A stretch of DNA of 64,000 nt from Dromiciops gliroides (GCF_019393635.1 NC_057864.1:473738617-473802616), one strand, 5' to 3'. Positions 22,300-32,794 are shown, counted from the first letter of the stretch. The notes: generated by a model from the letters alone, not told the origin. A program made the numbers and translations.

Positions 22300-23389
22300 T
22301 TTAAAAATATTTATTATGCATTTATTTTTATTTTTTTAATTGAATTCCAAATTCCTCCCTTCCACCCACTGAGAAAGCAAACAAGATGATGTCAATTATA
22401 AATGTGAAATCATGCAAAACATATTTCCATATTTGCAATATCATGCAAAAACCCAAGCAAAATAAAGAAAGTGAGAAAACAATACTTCAATTTGCACACA
22501 GAATTCATCCATTCTTTCTCTGAGTCTTATAGAAGTGTCTTGGATAATTGTATTGATCAGGTAGCTAAGTCATTCACATTTGATCATCATTACAATATTA
22601 CTGCTACTGTTCACAATGATCTCCTGGTTCTGCTCAGTTCACATTGCATCAGTTCACATTTCCCATGTTTTCTTAAGCTATCCCTGGTATCATTTCCCAT
22701 AGAACAATAGTACTCCATCACAACTATATGCTATAAGTTGTTTAGCCATTCCCAAATTGATGGCTATCCCCTCAATTTTTAATTCTTTGCCACCACTAAA
22801 AGAGTTACTATAAATATTTTTGTACATATAGGTCCTTTTCTATTTTCCATTATCTCTTTGGGGTATAAATTTAATAGTGTACTTCAGGGTCAAAGGGTAT
22901 GCGCGGTTGTATAGACCTTTAGGCTTTGTTCCAAATTGCTTTTTTAAAATAGTTGGACAAATTCAAGATCCTACCAACATTTCATTAGTGTACCTATTTT
23001 TACTCATCCCTTCCAGCATTTGTCATTTCTGATAGGTATGAGGTAGTACCCCAGAGTTGTTTTAATTTGCATTTCTCCACTTAATTTTGATTTAGAGCAT
23101 TTTTATGTGACTACAGATAGCTTTGATGTCTTCGTCTCCTTCTGAAAACTGCCTGTTCATCTCCCACTGCTGGTGTTGCCATTGTGTGCCCTCCCAGTTG
23201 ATTCCCACCCTGGTGTCATAGTCCTCTTCTACTAACCTCCTAGATTGTTTTAGGCTGGAAATATGTAACACCCTGACCTTTTGCTGGCTCAAAATTTGAT
23301 TTGAGGAGTCATTTTAAAATTATTTAGAGGGGAGTATTGGGAAAATTTGACTGGATTGCTGCCTCTATTCCATGATATTGCCTCCACCC
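22300..23389 (-). mobile_element. internally deleted L1 with both ends and TSD
   Basis: Read on the minus strand, the element starts at 23389 with 'ggggtggaggcaatatcatgg', the family's 'ggggcggagccaagatggcgg' 5'UTR start, and keeps about 225 bp of 5'UTR. At about 23160-23163 it jumps to the ORF2 C-terminal region ('atgaacaggcagttttc') and continues through ORF2 and 3'UTR to 22300. The flanks are a 14/15 match: ccaaaataatcttct (22285-22299) and ccaaaacaatcttct (23390-23404). The whole unit therefore entered the L2 in one event already deleted, by template or RNA-level deletion, or was deleted later with both ends preserved. No functional ORF1 or ORF2 remains. Confidence 0.8.
23092..23292 (-). 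pseudogene. 66-codon frame across the L1 deletion junction
   Basis: The first ~44 codons come from L1 5'UTR sequence and the last ~22 from ORF2 ('MNRQFS...AICSHIKML'). The frame is open across the join but has no start context or domain that argues for translation. Reported as a structural marker of the deletion. Confidence 0.4.
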
Positions 23390-23905
23390 CCAAAACAATC
23401 TTCTAAAGACAGAAGTCTGATTATTCTCCTATCTCTCCCCACCTTCCAACTCAAAAGTCCAAAATACAAACTCCTTTCCCTGACATTTGAAGCCCTCCGC
23501 AATTTGGCTCCTATATACTTTTTCAGATTTATTTTATATTATTTTCTTTCACGTACTGTATCTTTCCAGCCAAATTTGTCAGCTAGCTATTTTCCAACCT
23601 CAGCATTCCATCTCCCACTTTCATGCCTTTGCATAGGTTATACTCCATGATTCATCACTTCCACCCCTTAGAATTCCTAACTTCCTTCAAGATTTGACTC
23701 CTCCTTTTTCTGATCCCTCAGTGTCCACTTCTTTTTCCCACATATAACTTTGTAATTATTTATCTGTGCACATTATTTTCTCCTAGTAAGAATCTAAGCT
23801 CCTTGAGGGCAGGACCATTTTGGTTTTGTCATTGTATAACCAGCTCTTAGCATATAGTAACTGCTTGAGAGATAATGGTTAAAATTAATTTGTTGAGTTG
23901 AATCA
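23390..23905 (+). repeat. L2 LINE, right part to 3' terminus
   Basis: 'gacagaagtctgattattctcc', 'ccctgacatttgaagccctccgc', 'aagatttgactcctcctttttctgatccctc' and 'agaatctaagctccttgagggcagg' are in L2 order and continue the copy at 21985-22299. Confidence 0.85.
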
Positions 23906-24029
23906 ATAGTGTGTCACCAAAAACATTGATCACCAAAACAAAAATGTTGATTGGGTCTCAGATTGCATTTAAAGACGGTGCTAGTCTTTAAAGAGGAGCT
24001 AGTCCTGTCCTGGTCAGACCACATTGTGA

Positions 24030-24130
24030 GCTTCTCAAGAGTAAAGGCCAGTTCATTTTTGTCTTCATATCCCCAAAACCTAGCACAGTGCTTTTCACAT
24101 AGTAGGTGTTTAGTAAATGCTGATGGACTG
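24030..24130 (+). repeat. L2 3' terminus
   Basis: 'aaacctagcacagtgcttttcacatagtaggtg' then 'ttagtaaatgctg'. Confidence 0.6.
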
Positions 24131-24380
24131 GATGCTTATGTTCAGTTCTGGTGCCATATTGTAGGAAGGATATTGGTAAATTGTACTGTCCAGAACAACT
24201 AGGATAGTGAGAAGCATAGAGATCATGGCTTCTAACGATGGGTTCAGAGGATCAAGGATGTTGAAGAAAAGATTTAGGGAGTATATGACAACTCTTTTGA
24301 AGGAAGCTGATGCCCACTATGTAAAAGAAGAATTATACTTGCACTCTTTGGCCTTAGAGAACAGTCTGAAGAGGGTAATT
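24130..24380 (+). repeat. L3/CR1 LINE, left part
   Basis: 'ttatgttcagttctggtgccatattgtagg', 'ggatcaaggatgttgaag' and 'cctagagaacag'-like sequence fit CR1/L3. It appears to resume at 25090. Confidence 0.6.
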
Positions 24381-24384
24381 AAAA

Positions 24385-24925
24385 AAAATTATTATCATTA
24401 TTATTTGCAACCAACAATCATTTCTTTTCTCTCCTTCCCTCTTTCCCCCACACATTGATCAACAAGAGGTGGGGAGAGGGAAGAAAAAAGAAAACGCTGA
24501 TAAAAATATGCCTAGTCAAGCAAAACAAATTTCCACATTGTCTCTGTCCAACAATGAATGTTTCATTCATTCTGAATTCTGAATCCATCACCTCTCTGGC
24601 AAGAGGTATGTAGCCCGCTTTTTCTTTGTCCTCAGGAATCTTTGCATTGATCAGAATCTAACATCTTTCAAAGCTGTTTTTTCTCTACAATTTTTTCAAC
24701 ATTGTGTAAATTGTTATCTTAGTTCTATTCACTTAACTCTTCATCAGTTCATTGGGGTCTCCTCATTTTCCTATGAAATTGTGCATTGCATCATTTCTTA
24801 TAGCACTATAATATTCCATTACATTCATCTGCCATAACTTGTTTAACCTTTCTCCAGTGGGGGCCACTCCCTTAGTTTCCATGTTTGTTTGTGGTTTTTT
24901 GCTACTATGAATAGATGTTTTAAGT

Positions 24926-24968
<43 letters not shown>

Positions 24969-25088
24969 ATAGAAGGGTGCTTATTGTCTTTCTTTGAACC
25001 CTTTAGGGCATAGGCCTATTAGGGATATTGCTGGGCCAATGGGTATGTGTACTTTAGGCAATGGGTAAATGTTCACAGAAGCAAATTT
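24385..25088 (-). mobile_element. L1 3' end fragment
   Basis: The reverse complement of L1 3'UTR and distal ORF2: 'cctagtcaagcaaaacaaatttcc', 'gaatccatcacctctctggcaagagg', 'cattgcatcatttcttatagc', 'ctttctccagtgggggcc'. A (GT)n tract lies inside. It splits the L3 copy around it. Confidence 0.8.
24930..24967. repeat. (GT)n microsatellite
   Basis: About nineteen GT units. Confidence 0.97.
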
Positions 25089-25089
25089 T

Positions 25090-25265
25090 GGCTATCTCTA
25101 TGGAAAACTTTCCCACCAGCTAGAAAAAGAGTGGAATGAGCTTCTTTGAAGACTTGTAGGTTCTCCAAGTCAAAACTAGCTGACTCTTTGCCATGATTTT
25201 GTAGAGGGGATTCAAGGATGATTTGGGCTAAATTATTTCTGAGATCCCTTTCAACAAGGAGATTG
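25090..25265 (+). repeat. L3/CR1 LINE, right part
   Basis: 'aaaaagagtggaatgagcttctttg' and 'ggctaaattatttctgagatccctttcaac' continue the L3 end after the L1 insertion. Confidence 0.55.
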
Positions 25266-25329
25266 CATGATACTGTATTTTTTCAAGGTTGTGTTTCTAC
25301 CCCTGCCCCACCCCCCACTCCCTACCTCC

Positions 25330-25660
25330 CTGTCTCTCCACTCTGCAACTGATTTGTCCAACTCTAAGCACGTTTTCACATCCTCCTTTAATTTGATTAG
25401 TGACAGATGCTATTATCTGAGGAAATCTAGATTGCCTCTTCCAGTGCTAATGAACTCCTGTATGCTGTGTGTGGGGATTTTAGAACAAGATGGATTTATT
25501 AATGAGCTCCTAATTAAAGGGACAGTTGCAGGGATTTTGTTACTTGGTGGGGCTTAGAGTGGAGTGGGGGGATGAAGAGCAAGGAAGGATGTTTCTATTT
25601 CTTATAAAGACAGACATCCATTTTAGGGTAAGATGAACATGTTTAAAACCTGGATTCAGA
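25330..25660. other. low-repeat block, candidate conserved non-coding element
   Basis: Non-repetitive, with 'cctttaatttgattagtgacag' near 25386 and 'tttattaatgagctcctaattaaagg' near 25494. AT cores of this kind are common in developmental enhancers. The 96-codon plus frame at 25267-25557 has no recognisable domain. Confidence 0.4.
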
Positions 25661-26068
25661 TCCTTAAATGTCACAAGGTAGAAACAGAATCAAAAGTTAC
25701 ATTTAATTAAACAGGATAGAAGGCTTGAGGCTCCTCTGCTGTTGCTATGGGGAATTCTCTTACTTTGTGGTGGCAGCTCCCAAACCTGGCCCTCCCAGCC
25801 TGCTTTTCTTCTACTGTTTATTCTTTTGTCTCCTAAGCTCAACTTAACAGAGACCCTAATTGAATCATTTTAGCTTTAATGTTGCACTCTAGTATGCTGT
25901 TTTTCATGTACGTTACTTCCCAAATTACACTGTAATGTACTTCAGGGCATAAACTACATCCTTCTTTACATCTCCCAAAGGTCCTCAGATAGGAGCCAAT
26001 GTCCATGAGAAGGTCAATCAATTTTTATTGATTAGAGACAGAAAAATGTTTAGAATTAGGTATAGGCA

Positions 26069-26211
26069 GAGGTAGCTAGGTGGTGCAGTGGATAAAGCAC
26101 CAGCCTCAGGAGGACCTGAGTTCAAATCCAGCCTCAGATACTTGACACTTATTAGCTGTGTGTCCATGGGCAAGTCACTTAACCCTCATTGCCTGCCCCC
26201 CCCCAAAAAAA
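26069..26211 (+). repeat. young tRNA-derived SINE (WSINE1/SINE-1-like)
   Basis: 'gaggtagctaggtggtgcagtgg...aaccctcattgcctgcccc' with a C/A-rich tail. TSD near 'agaattaggtataggca' (left) and 'agaattaggtccaggca' (right), two mismatches. Confidence 0.92.
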
Positions 26212-26264
26212 AGAATTAGGTCCAGGCAAATTTGTATTTAGTCATTTGTGAATAGGTTATATCC

Positions 26265-26380
26265 CTCAACTGAATTTAAGCTCTCTGAGGGCAGGGAGAG
26301 TCTCATTTTTTGTATTTGTATCCCCAGATAGCTGGCCCATATTAATTAATGAACAAATGCTTGCTGAATAATTCAATAAC
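26265..26380 (+). repeat. L2 3' terminus
   Basis: 'ctgaatttaagctctctgagggcaggg...atccccagatagctggccc...aacaaatgcttgctgaat'. Confidence 0.75.
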
Positions 26381-26444
26381 CCAAATGCATTCTTATTTTT
26401 TATATACTCAAAACTTTTGTTCTTCTCTACAGGGCTTTGGATAT

Positions 26445-26665
26445 CATAGAATCATAGTGTCAGAATTGGGAGAGATATTCCAGATCATTTAAGCATTCTC
26501 CCACCTCTGTTATTTGCCAGCTGTGTGACCTTGAATATGTTGCTTAGCTTGTCTAAGCCTCAGTCTTTCCATCAAAAAATTGCATGGCCATACTGGATTT
26601 TTGCAAGGACCAAATGAGATAATGTCAATGGAGCATTTTAAAAACTTTAAAATGCTATGTCAGCT
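26445..26665. repeat. MIR-type fragments
   Basis: A reversed MIR start ('catagaatcatagtgtcagaattggg', to about 26500) abuts a forward MIR 3' part ('gccagctgtgtgaccttgaatatg...ccaaatgagataatgtc'). Confidence 0.6.
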
Positions 26666-26799
26666 AGCTGTGTGACCATGAGCCAATCATTTAATTGTGG
26701 ACTCTAACTTTTTCTTTCCTCCATAAAATGGAGAGAGTCATATTTGTTGTTGTCTTTCCTAGTCTCACTTAAAGCTAGTACCTTGTCACTCTTGGTTAT

Positions 26800-26960
26800 C
26801 TCTAATGTAGCCTGTCCATATCTCATTTGCACATAGCTGTTTTCATGGTGTCTCATTAAATTGTGAGCTCCTTGAAAACACGGACTATTTGTGTTCCCAG
26901 CTTTTAGTAGCACACATGATACATAGTAGGCACTTAATAAATGCTTGTTAACTGACCATT
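26800..26960 (+). repeat. L2 3' terminus
   Basis: 'ctcattaaattgtgagctccttgaaaac...agtaggcacttaataaatgcttg'. Confidence 0.75.
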
Positions 26961-26992
26961 GTTTTGAGGAACGTACATGTGAGTTTGTTGTT

Positions 26993-27016
26993 GTTAATAA
27001 TAATAATAATAATAAC
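26993..27016. repeat. (AAT)n microsatellite
   Basis: About seven AAT units following 'ttgttgttgtt'. Confidence 0.9.
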
Positions 27017-27149
27017 TGTTATTTAGTGACATTACCTAGAAGATTTCTTTCCTACAAGGGACTCTGGCTCTGGACACACACACAGATGTTTATTCTGATG
27101 GGGGAGTGGGATTTGGCCCCTAAAAAGGAGGACTGAGTCTTTTCTCACT

Positions 27150-28000
27150 ATTTCTTTAGCTCATTGTCCCCACCCTGGGTTGCCTTAGCAAATCTTAACA
27201 ACAAAGCTTTCGTATGACACATGTCTAGGGTCACTCCAAATGAGATTTATAGAGTCCCTTCTCATTTAAGCAATAAAATGAAAATCAGGTCTAGGACAGT
27301 GATTTATTCCTTCTACCACAGAAAGTGTTTAAGATAGAAAAGAATTCAAAGGCATGTATTGACAAGTATGAAAAAAACCACCCTGACATGAAACAATTAC
27401 CTATCTCACTCTTTATCCTCTTCTGGGAGTTGGAGGCATCTTTGTGGAACTGCTGAACAGATATTTCACATTCACCTCAGGTTTGTGCTGTTGTAGGGTC
27501 TGAAATCTCCTGGCCAGTCATGACATGATTTGAGCTTTCTTTTTAGTCCTCACACTTTAGAATCCTCCTGGGGGGGTCATGCTTTTCTCTTCTTAGAAGA
27601 CATACTACTGTGCAAATCACTTCCCTGTGGGCAACTGGTAACCAAACCAGAAACGCTTATCCTCTTGAACTCATGAGGTTAACATCAGGATTGGAAATGT
27701 CCATTTCTCAGAATTGCTGATCTCTGGCCTATACTTAGGGAAGAAAAGAGAGCAAAAGAATGAAGCCTGAAACTCAGTCTTGGAGGGAGGTTGCATATTC
27801 TCTCTGCCTTGTGCATGTAGCTGCACTTATGGGGGAAGGGCATGGGCTACAGAAATGAAATCTCTTTCCCCCTCCAACCCCACTCATGCTTTGCTGCAAG
27901 TCCAAAGGAGAAAAAGACCCATCTCAAAAGAGAAAGGCTTAAAATAGGTCCCAAACCATTTCCCCTCATTATTCTTATACAATGCATAGTGGACAGCTCA
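27150..28000. other. long low-repeat stretch
   Basis: About 850 bp with no clear repeat and no open frame with a recognisable domain. It could contain regulatory DNA; nothing specific is supported. Confidence 0.4.
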
Positions 28001-28019
28001 TTCTGACTATCAGCAATCA

Positions 28020-28160
28020 ACCTTATGATAGTAATCTAATAGGAATAATAGCTCCTACCTTCCAAGGTTGTTGTGAGGATAAAATGAGATAACACTTAAG
28101 TACTTTGTAAACATTAAAGTGTATATAAAATCATTATTATTGTTATTGTTACTGTTAATC
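28020..28160 (+). repeat. MIR/CORE-SINE tail
   Basis: 'cctaccttccaaggttgttgtgagg', 'aaatgagataacacttaag', 'ttgtaaacattaaagtg'. Confidence 0.7.
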
Positions 28161-28194
28161 TTTGATCCCAAACCTATAATTGATGACCATTAGG

Positions 28195-28380
28195 GAGTTC
28201 TGCTTTCCAATGTAAGGAGTCTTAGCATGAGAGTTCAAATCTTCCCCTCTGACGCCATCTATATGACTTTGGGTAACTCACTTCACCTCTGAGCCTCAGT
28301 TTCCTCATTTTCAAAAAGAGGAGGTTGGAATAGAAGTTCTCTAAAATCCCTTCCAGTTCTAGATCTAGTATTTTATGAAG
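28195..28380 (+). repeat. MIR-type SINE
   Basis: 'ctatatgactttgggtaactcacttcacctctgagcctcag', then 'ccttccagttctagatctag'. Confidence 0.65.
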
Positions 28381-28479
28381 GCACACATCTTTCAGCAAGG
28401 TTCCAGAGCACATGCCCCATCAAAAAGGACCAGGGAATCCAGCCATCTCCAAGGTGCCGGAGCCCAGCAGACCAGGGGT

Positions 28480-28780
28480 TCTCTTGATCCTTCCTGTTAT
28501 ATTTACATAGCATTTTTAAAAGTACAAAGTCGGTACATGCTTTATCTCATTGAATCCACAAAGTTGAATTGTGGGTATAGCTGATAGTTGAATCCACTGT
28601 GATTGCTTCTGCTAGCTGTGTGATACATACTTCAGAAGACATAAATGTGTGAGGGTTATGTCCGTAGATGTGAATCAATGGATTGTTCATCCAAGCCAGC
28701 CTAATTAAAACTAATTGCGCCTGACAGAATGAGTGGTTTTCACAGGAATGGATAAGGTACCCAGGGCAGGGCAGCAATCA
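28480..28780. other. low-repeat block, candidate conserved non-coding element
   Basis: 'cagcctaattaaaactaattgcgcctgacag' near 28697 and 'tcaatggattgttcatcc' sit in non-repetitive DNA. Candidate only. Confidence 0.4.
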
Positions 28781-28911
28781 GAATGATGAGGGCACTGAGA
28801 ACTTGGGTGGAAGTGGGATGGGAGAAAGGATTTCTATGAATAGAGCAGTATGGCAGCTAATTATGGGGAGCTGGTTTGTTGCTGAAGATTTAGTCCTGAA
28901 CTTAAGACTTG

Positions 28912-29090
28912 TTTTTTCTTTTTCTTTTCTTTCCTTCCTTCCTTCCTTCCTTCCTTCCTTCCTTCCTTCCTTCCTTCCTTCCTTCCTTCCTTCCTTCCTT
29001 CCTTCCTTCCTTCCTTCCTTCCTTCCTTCCTTCCTTCCTTCCTTCCTTCCTTCCTTCCTTCCTTCCTTCCTTCCTTCCTTCCTTCCTTTC
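28912..29090. repeat. (CCTT)n / (GGAA)n tract
   Basis: About 39 uninterrupted CCTT units (about 28932-29088) after a short T-rich lead-in. The 'SFLP' and 'KEGR' frames on both strands are its translations. Confidence 0.98.
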
Positions 29091-29329
29091 TGGAGGTCTC
29101 TTCTGATATACCTTCCCACAGAAGGTTTTTACACTATGTTCTGAGATTCTCAAGGACTCAGACACTTCCCTAGACTCAGTGTGCCTGTCAGAGTCAGCAA
29201 AACAACCCTCTAAATTGAAGCCAATCACAAACACTCCAATGATATTACAGCGGCAAGACTCAGGAGACATGGGTTCTAGATTTGGTTCAGCTGCTCACTT
29301 GATGTGTGGTCTTGAGTATAACAGTTCAT

Positions 29330-29550
29330 CCTCACCTGTCACATGATTCCCTTGTAATCAACTTTCAGTTCCAGTCAAACTAACCCAGTGATAATTCCCC
29401 AAACTCAAAATTCCAGAACACATCTTTGTGCCTTTGCCCAAGCTGTCCCTTAGGTGTGGCATGGACTCCCTTCCTCACACCTACACTTTGGAATCTTTTT
29501 CTTGTACTTCCTGGGGGGAGTCTTCCCTGATCTCTTCAACCTACCCTTGA
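29330..29550 (+). repeat. L2 fragment
   Basis: 'atctttgtgcctttgcccaagctgtccc', 'ggaatctttttcttgtac', 'gagtcttccctgatctc'. Confidence 0.65.
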
Positions 29551-29643
29551 GTTGCCCTGGGTTACACAGCTACTAAGTGTCTAAGGCCAGATTTGAACTC
29601 AAGAAGTTGAGTCTTCCTGACTTCAGGCCCAGTGCAGTATTCA
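29550..29643 (-). repeat. SINE fragment, reversed
   Basis: 'cctgggttacacagctactaagtgtctaaggccag...gagtcttcctgacttcaggcccagtg'. It meets the forward fragment at 29644 head to head. Confidence 0.65.
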
Positions 29644-29795
29644 CTACAGAATTTTGTGACCTTGGGCAAGACATTTAACCCTGTTTGTCTCAGTTTGTCA
29701 AATGAACTAGAGAAGGAAATGTATCTTTGCCGAGAAAACCCCAAAAAGGGCTCATGAAGATTTGGACACAGCTGAAATGACTGAACAATAAAAGT
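29644..29795 (+). repeat. MAR1-like SINE 3' part
   Basis: 'gaccttgggcaagacatttaaccctg', 'gaactagagaaggaaatg', 'gccgagaaaaccccaaaaaggg', ending 'gaaatgactgaacaataaa'. Confidence 0.75.
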
Positions 29796-30014
29796 TACAT
29801 AAAGCCTTCTCCTGATCTCCAACATAAAGCAAAAAAAAAAAAAAAAGTTTCCAGGCTGACTATGCAGCCTCTGTCCTGGAGTCTGACCAAAGATCTACAA
29901 TTATCTTTTTCATTTTCCTTTGAATAAACACTTGGGGAATTGCCATTTTCCCCTCATGCCTCATCTGAGAAATTACCTCTAGTCACTGGCTCACGGAATT
30001 ATAGACTGTGATAG

Positions 30015-30262
30015 TGGAGAAGTAGAATAGAGCTTAGAGCTCTCAGTCTGGAGTCAGGAAGACCTGAGTTCAAATCTAGATTCAGACACTTTGTAGCTGT
30101 GTGACACTGGGAAGTCACTTTGACTCTGCCTCTATTTCCTCAACTGTAAAATGTGGATAATAAAGAACCAACTTCTCAGGACTGTTCAGAGCATCAAATA
30201 AGATTAATTTGTAAAGTGCTTGGCACAATGTTGGGCACTTAGTGGGCCTTAATATAGGCTTC
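30015..30262 (+). repeat. CORE-SINE with L2-like tail
   Basis: 'gtctggagtcaggaagacctgag', 'gtagctgtgtgacactggg', 'tttgtaaagtgcttggcac', 'cttagtgggccttaatatagg'. Confidence 0.82.
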
Positions 30263-30299
30263 TTGCCTTCCTCCTCAGAACCTGAAGGGAATTAAGGGC

Positions 30300-30560
30300 T
30301 CTTCAAATTTGTTCTTCCCATTTTCTAGTTAAGGAAATGGAGGCTTAGAGATTTGAAATGACTTGCCCAGTGGTATGTAATATGGTTCCTTTTGCCCACC
30401 ATCTCTGCCCTTGTCACAGACACACCACCTCAAGAGAATTAGAAGATCATAGAATAGGAGCCTCATTTTACAGTTAAGGAAACCAAAGGCTGGGGAAGTG
30501 AAGAGAACTGCCCAAGGTCACAGCGATAAGGGGGAGGGACAAGATTTGAATCCAAGTCCT
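30300..30560 (-). repeat. two MIR-type fragments
   Basis: About 30300-30380 ('ggaaatggaggcttagagatttg...acttgcccag') and 30440-30560 ('catagaataggagcctcattttacag...aactgcccaaggtcacagc'). Confidence 0.6.
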
Positions 30561-30735
30561 TTGTCAGTCAGTTAAAAAATCCTTATGAAGTGCTTCTTAT
30601 TTGCCAGACACCACTAGTTTCTGGGGATACAGAGAAAGGCAAAATCAGAGTTCCTTCCCACGAGGATCTCACATCCTAGTCCAGGAGACATGAATAACTA
30701 GGTAAGTAGAAGACGTATTACCAATTGGATTGAAG
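30560..30735 (+). repeat. old dispersed repeat
   Basis: 'tccttatgaagtgcttcttatttgccagac...ggggatacagagaaaggc...atctcacatcctag'. Confidence 0.55.
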
Positions 30736-31221
30736 ATAATCTGGAAGGGGAAGGCGTTAGCAGCTACAGAGACCAGACAAGAAATTCTGAGGAAGGTCTA
30801 ATCGTGTTTAGTCCCCAAAGAAGCTAAGGATCCTAAAAGGAAAAGATGATGGAAAGGCAAAAAAAAAGGCCTTGAACTTACTATTCAGAGACTCGTAAGA
30901 CACACAGCCAACATGCTACCAAACTGTGACTTTTAACAGGCCATCTCTGAGTCCCTTAGAAGTTTTTTTGTGGTCACATGGGCAGTCACTTGAGGAATCA
31001 ATAAGAATAATAGGATGTGTCAATACTTTTGTTCCTGTCAGGAATTAATGATGTAAATACCATCAAACCCAGACAGCACATCATTGGTCTCACATTCATT
31101 AAGAGGGAGCTTAGGCTCCTGATAACGTGATAGCTGAGATATTTTTTTCAAGGGGAGTTGGGGCAAAGTAGAAGGGGAAATGGGGGCCCTGATAACATCT
31201 ACCTTCAAGAAAGAATTATCA

Positions 31222-31377
31222 GGGCAGCTGGGTGGCGCAGTGGATAGAGCACCGGCCCTGGAGTCAGGAGTACCTGAATTCAAATCCAGTCTCAGACACT
31301 TGACACTTACTAGCTGTGTGACCCCCGGCAAGTCACTTAACCCCAATTGCCTCACTAAAAAAAAATAAAGAAAAAAA
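31222..31377 (+). repeat. young tRNA-derived SINE (WSINE1/SINE-1-like)
   Basis: 'gggcagctgggtggcgcagtgg...aaccccaattgcctcac' with an A-rich tail. Perfect 15-bp TSD aagaaagaattatca (31207-31221 and 31378-31392). Confidence 0.96.
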
Positions 31378-31890
31378 AAGAAAGAATTATCAAGGATTCT
31401 TTCAGCCACTGGCAACAACTTGAAGTAATATTAAGATAAGATAAGAAATATGCAGTTTGGGATCAAAAGTTGGCCTTAGAGTTGGGGAGACTTGGATTCA
31501 AATCTTGCCTCTGATACTTATACCACGTAGAACCAAGAGTCAGTCATTTCCCCCTGTCTGTGTGTCCTCAGTGTTTGCAGCTGGGAAATGTAAGTGTCTC
31601 TATGTATATGTATCACGACCATGTAAGCTGTATGTATATCCACATGAGTTGTCTAGATGTGGCTAATAGAGACGTGTGAATAGGTATCTCTGTAATGTTA
31701 TCCATCTCTCTTCAAAGGAGACTTTGATTCCTGCATAAAGGAGAGCAGGACAATGGGGACATGGGAACAGCCAACTCTCCTCTTTTCTGAGAGGGGATAG
31801 TTTAGAATGATATGTCTGCCCTCTGCTCAAAAGAATAGTCATGGGAACATAAATTTTAGGTTCAAGTTTTTTACCTGGATACCATCTCTT

Positions 31891-32044
31891 TTTCCCTTTT
31901 TTTTTTTTTGGTGAGGTAATGAGGGCTAAGTGACTTGCCCAGGGACACACAGCTAGTAAGTGTCAAGTGTCTGAGGCAAGATTTGAACTCAGGTCCTCCT
32001 GAATCCAGGGCTGGTACTTTATCTACTGTGCCACTTAGCTGCCC
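31891..32044 (-). repeat. young tRNA-derived SINE (WSINE1/SINE-1-like)
   Basis: Reverse copy with oligo-T and a perfect 17-bp TSD, cctggataccatctctt (31874-31890 and 32045-32061). Confidence 0.96.
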
Positions 32045-32384
32045 CCTGGATACCATCTCTTAAAGGGTATGATGTATCCCAAGTTTTTATCCTAAGACTT
32101 GAACCTTTTCCAATAAATGCTTGTTGTACAAAAGACCATCCCATACAGTAAATAAACCCATTTATTCAAGGAGGTAGTAAATAGAGAAGTTATAAAATAA
32201 AAATTTGAATATACCAGACAATATACAGAGTGAATTAACTCTCCCACTGGGAGTAAAATCATTCAGTTGAGCTGAGCATCTGATTTTACCTGATCAGATT
32301 CCTCAAAGTCACTGGGCAGGCAAACTGCAAATCAGGGATGTGTGGAAGTGCTGGTTCTTCTATATGTCTGCCTCTATCCAGTCT

Positions 32385-32465
32385 CTGTTTCTCTCTCTGT
32401 CTCTCTGTCTCTCTGTCTCTTTGTCTCTCTCTCTCTGTGTCTCTCTCTGTCTTTCTGACTCCATC

Positions 32466-32501
<36 letters not shown>

Positions 32502-32530
32502 CCTCCATCTGTCTGTCTGTCTGTCTCTTC
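32385..32530. repeat. (TCTG)n/(TCTC)n tract
   Basis: Mixed 'tctctctgtctc' units and two runs of 'tctgtctgtctg' (about 32468-32490 and 32508-32524). Leu/Ser-rich frames in it are by-products. Confidence 0.92.
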
Positions 32531-32794
32531 AGATTTTTCTCTAAAGAAGGCTTGAAATCAACATTTGTTCTGTCTCAAAACAGAAAACAGGGAGCATGAC
32601 TCTTCTCTCCAGTTCTCATTCGGACACTGCCCCTCACACAATCACACAACACTGAGTCATCACCCTCTTTGCCAATGGGCAGAGACTTCTGCAAATGTGC
32701 TGGACTTGAATCTTGGCTTACACCTTTCATACCTGCCTCTCAGGATTACTGTAAAGGTTCAAAGGAAATAATATTTATAAGAGAGCTTGAAAAC

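Noticed and set aside
28778-29270. Frames made of 'SFLP' or 'KEGR' repeats
   Set aside because: Direct translation of (CCTT)n/(GGAA)n. The same holds at 38359-38727 and 51736-52393.
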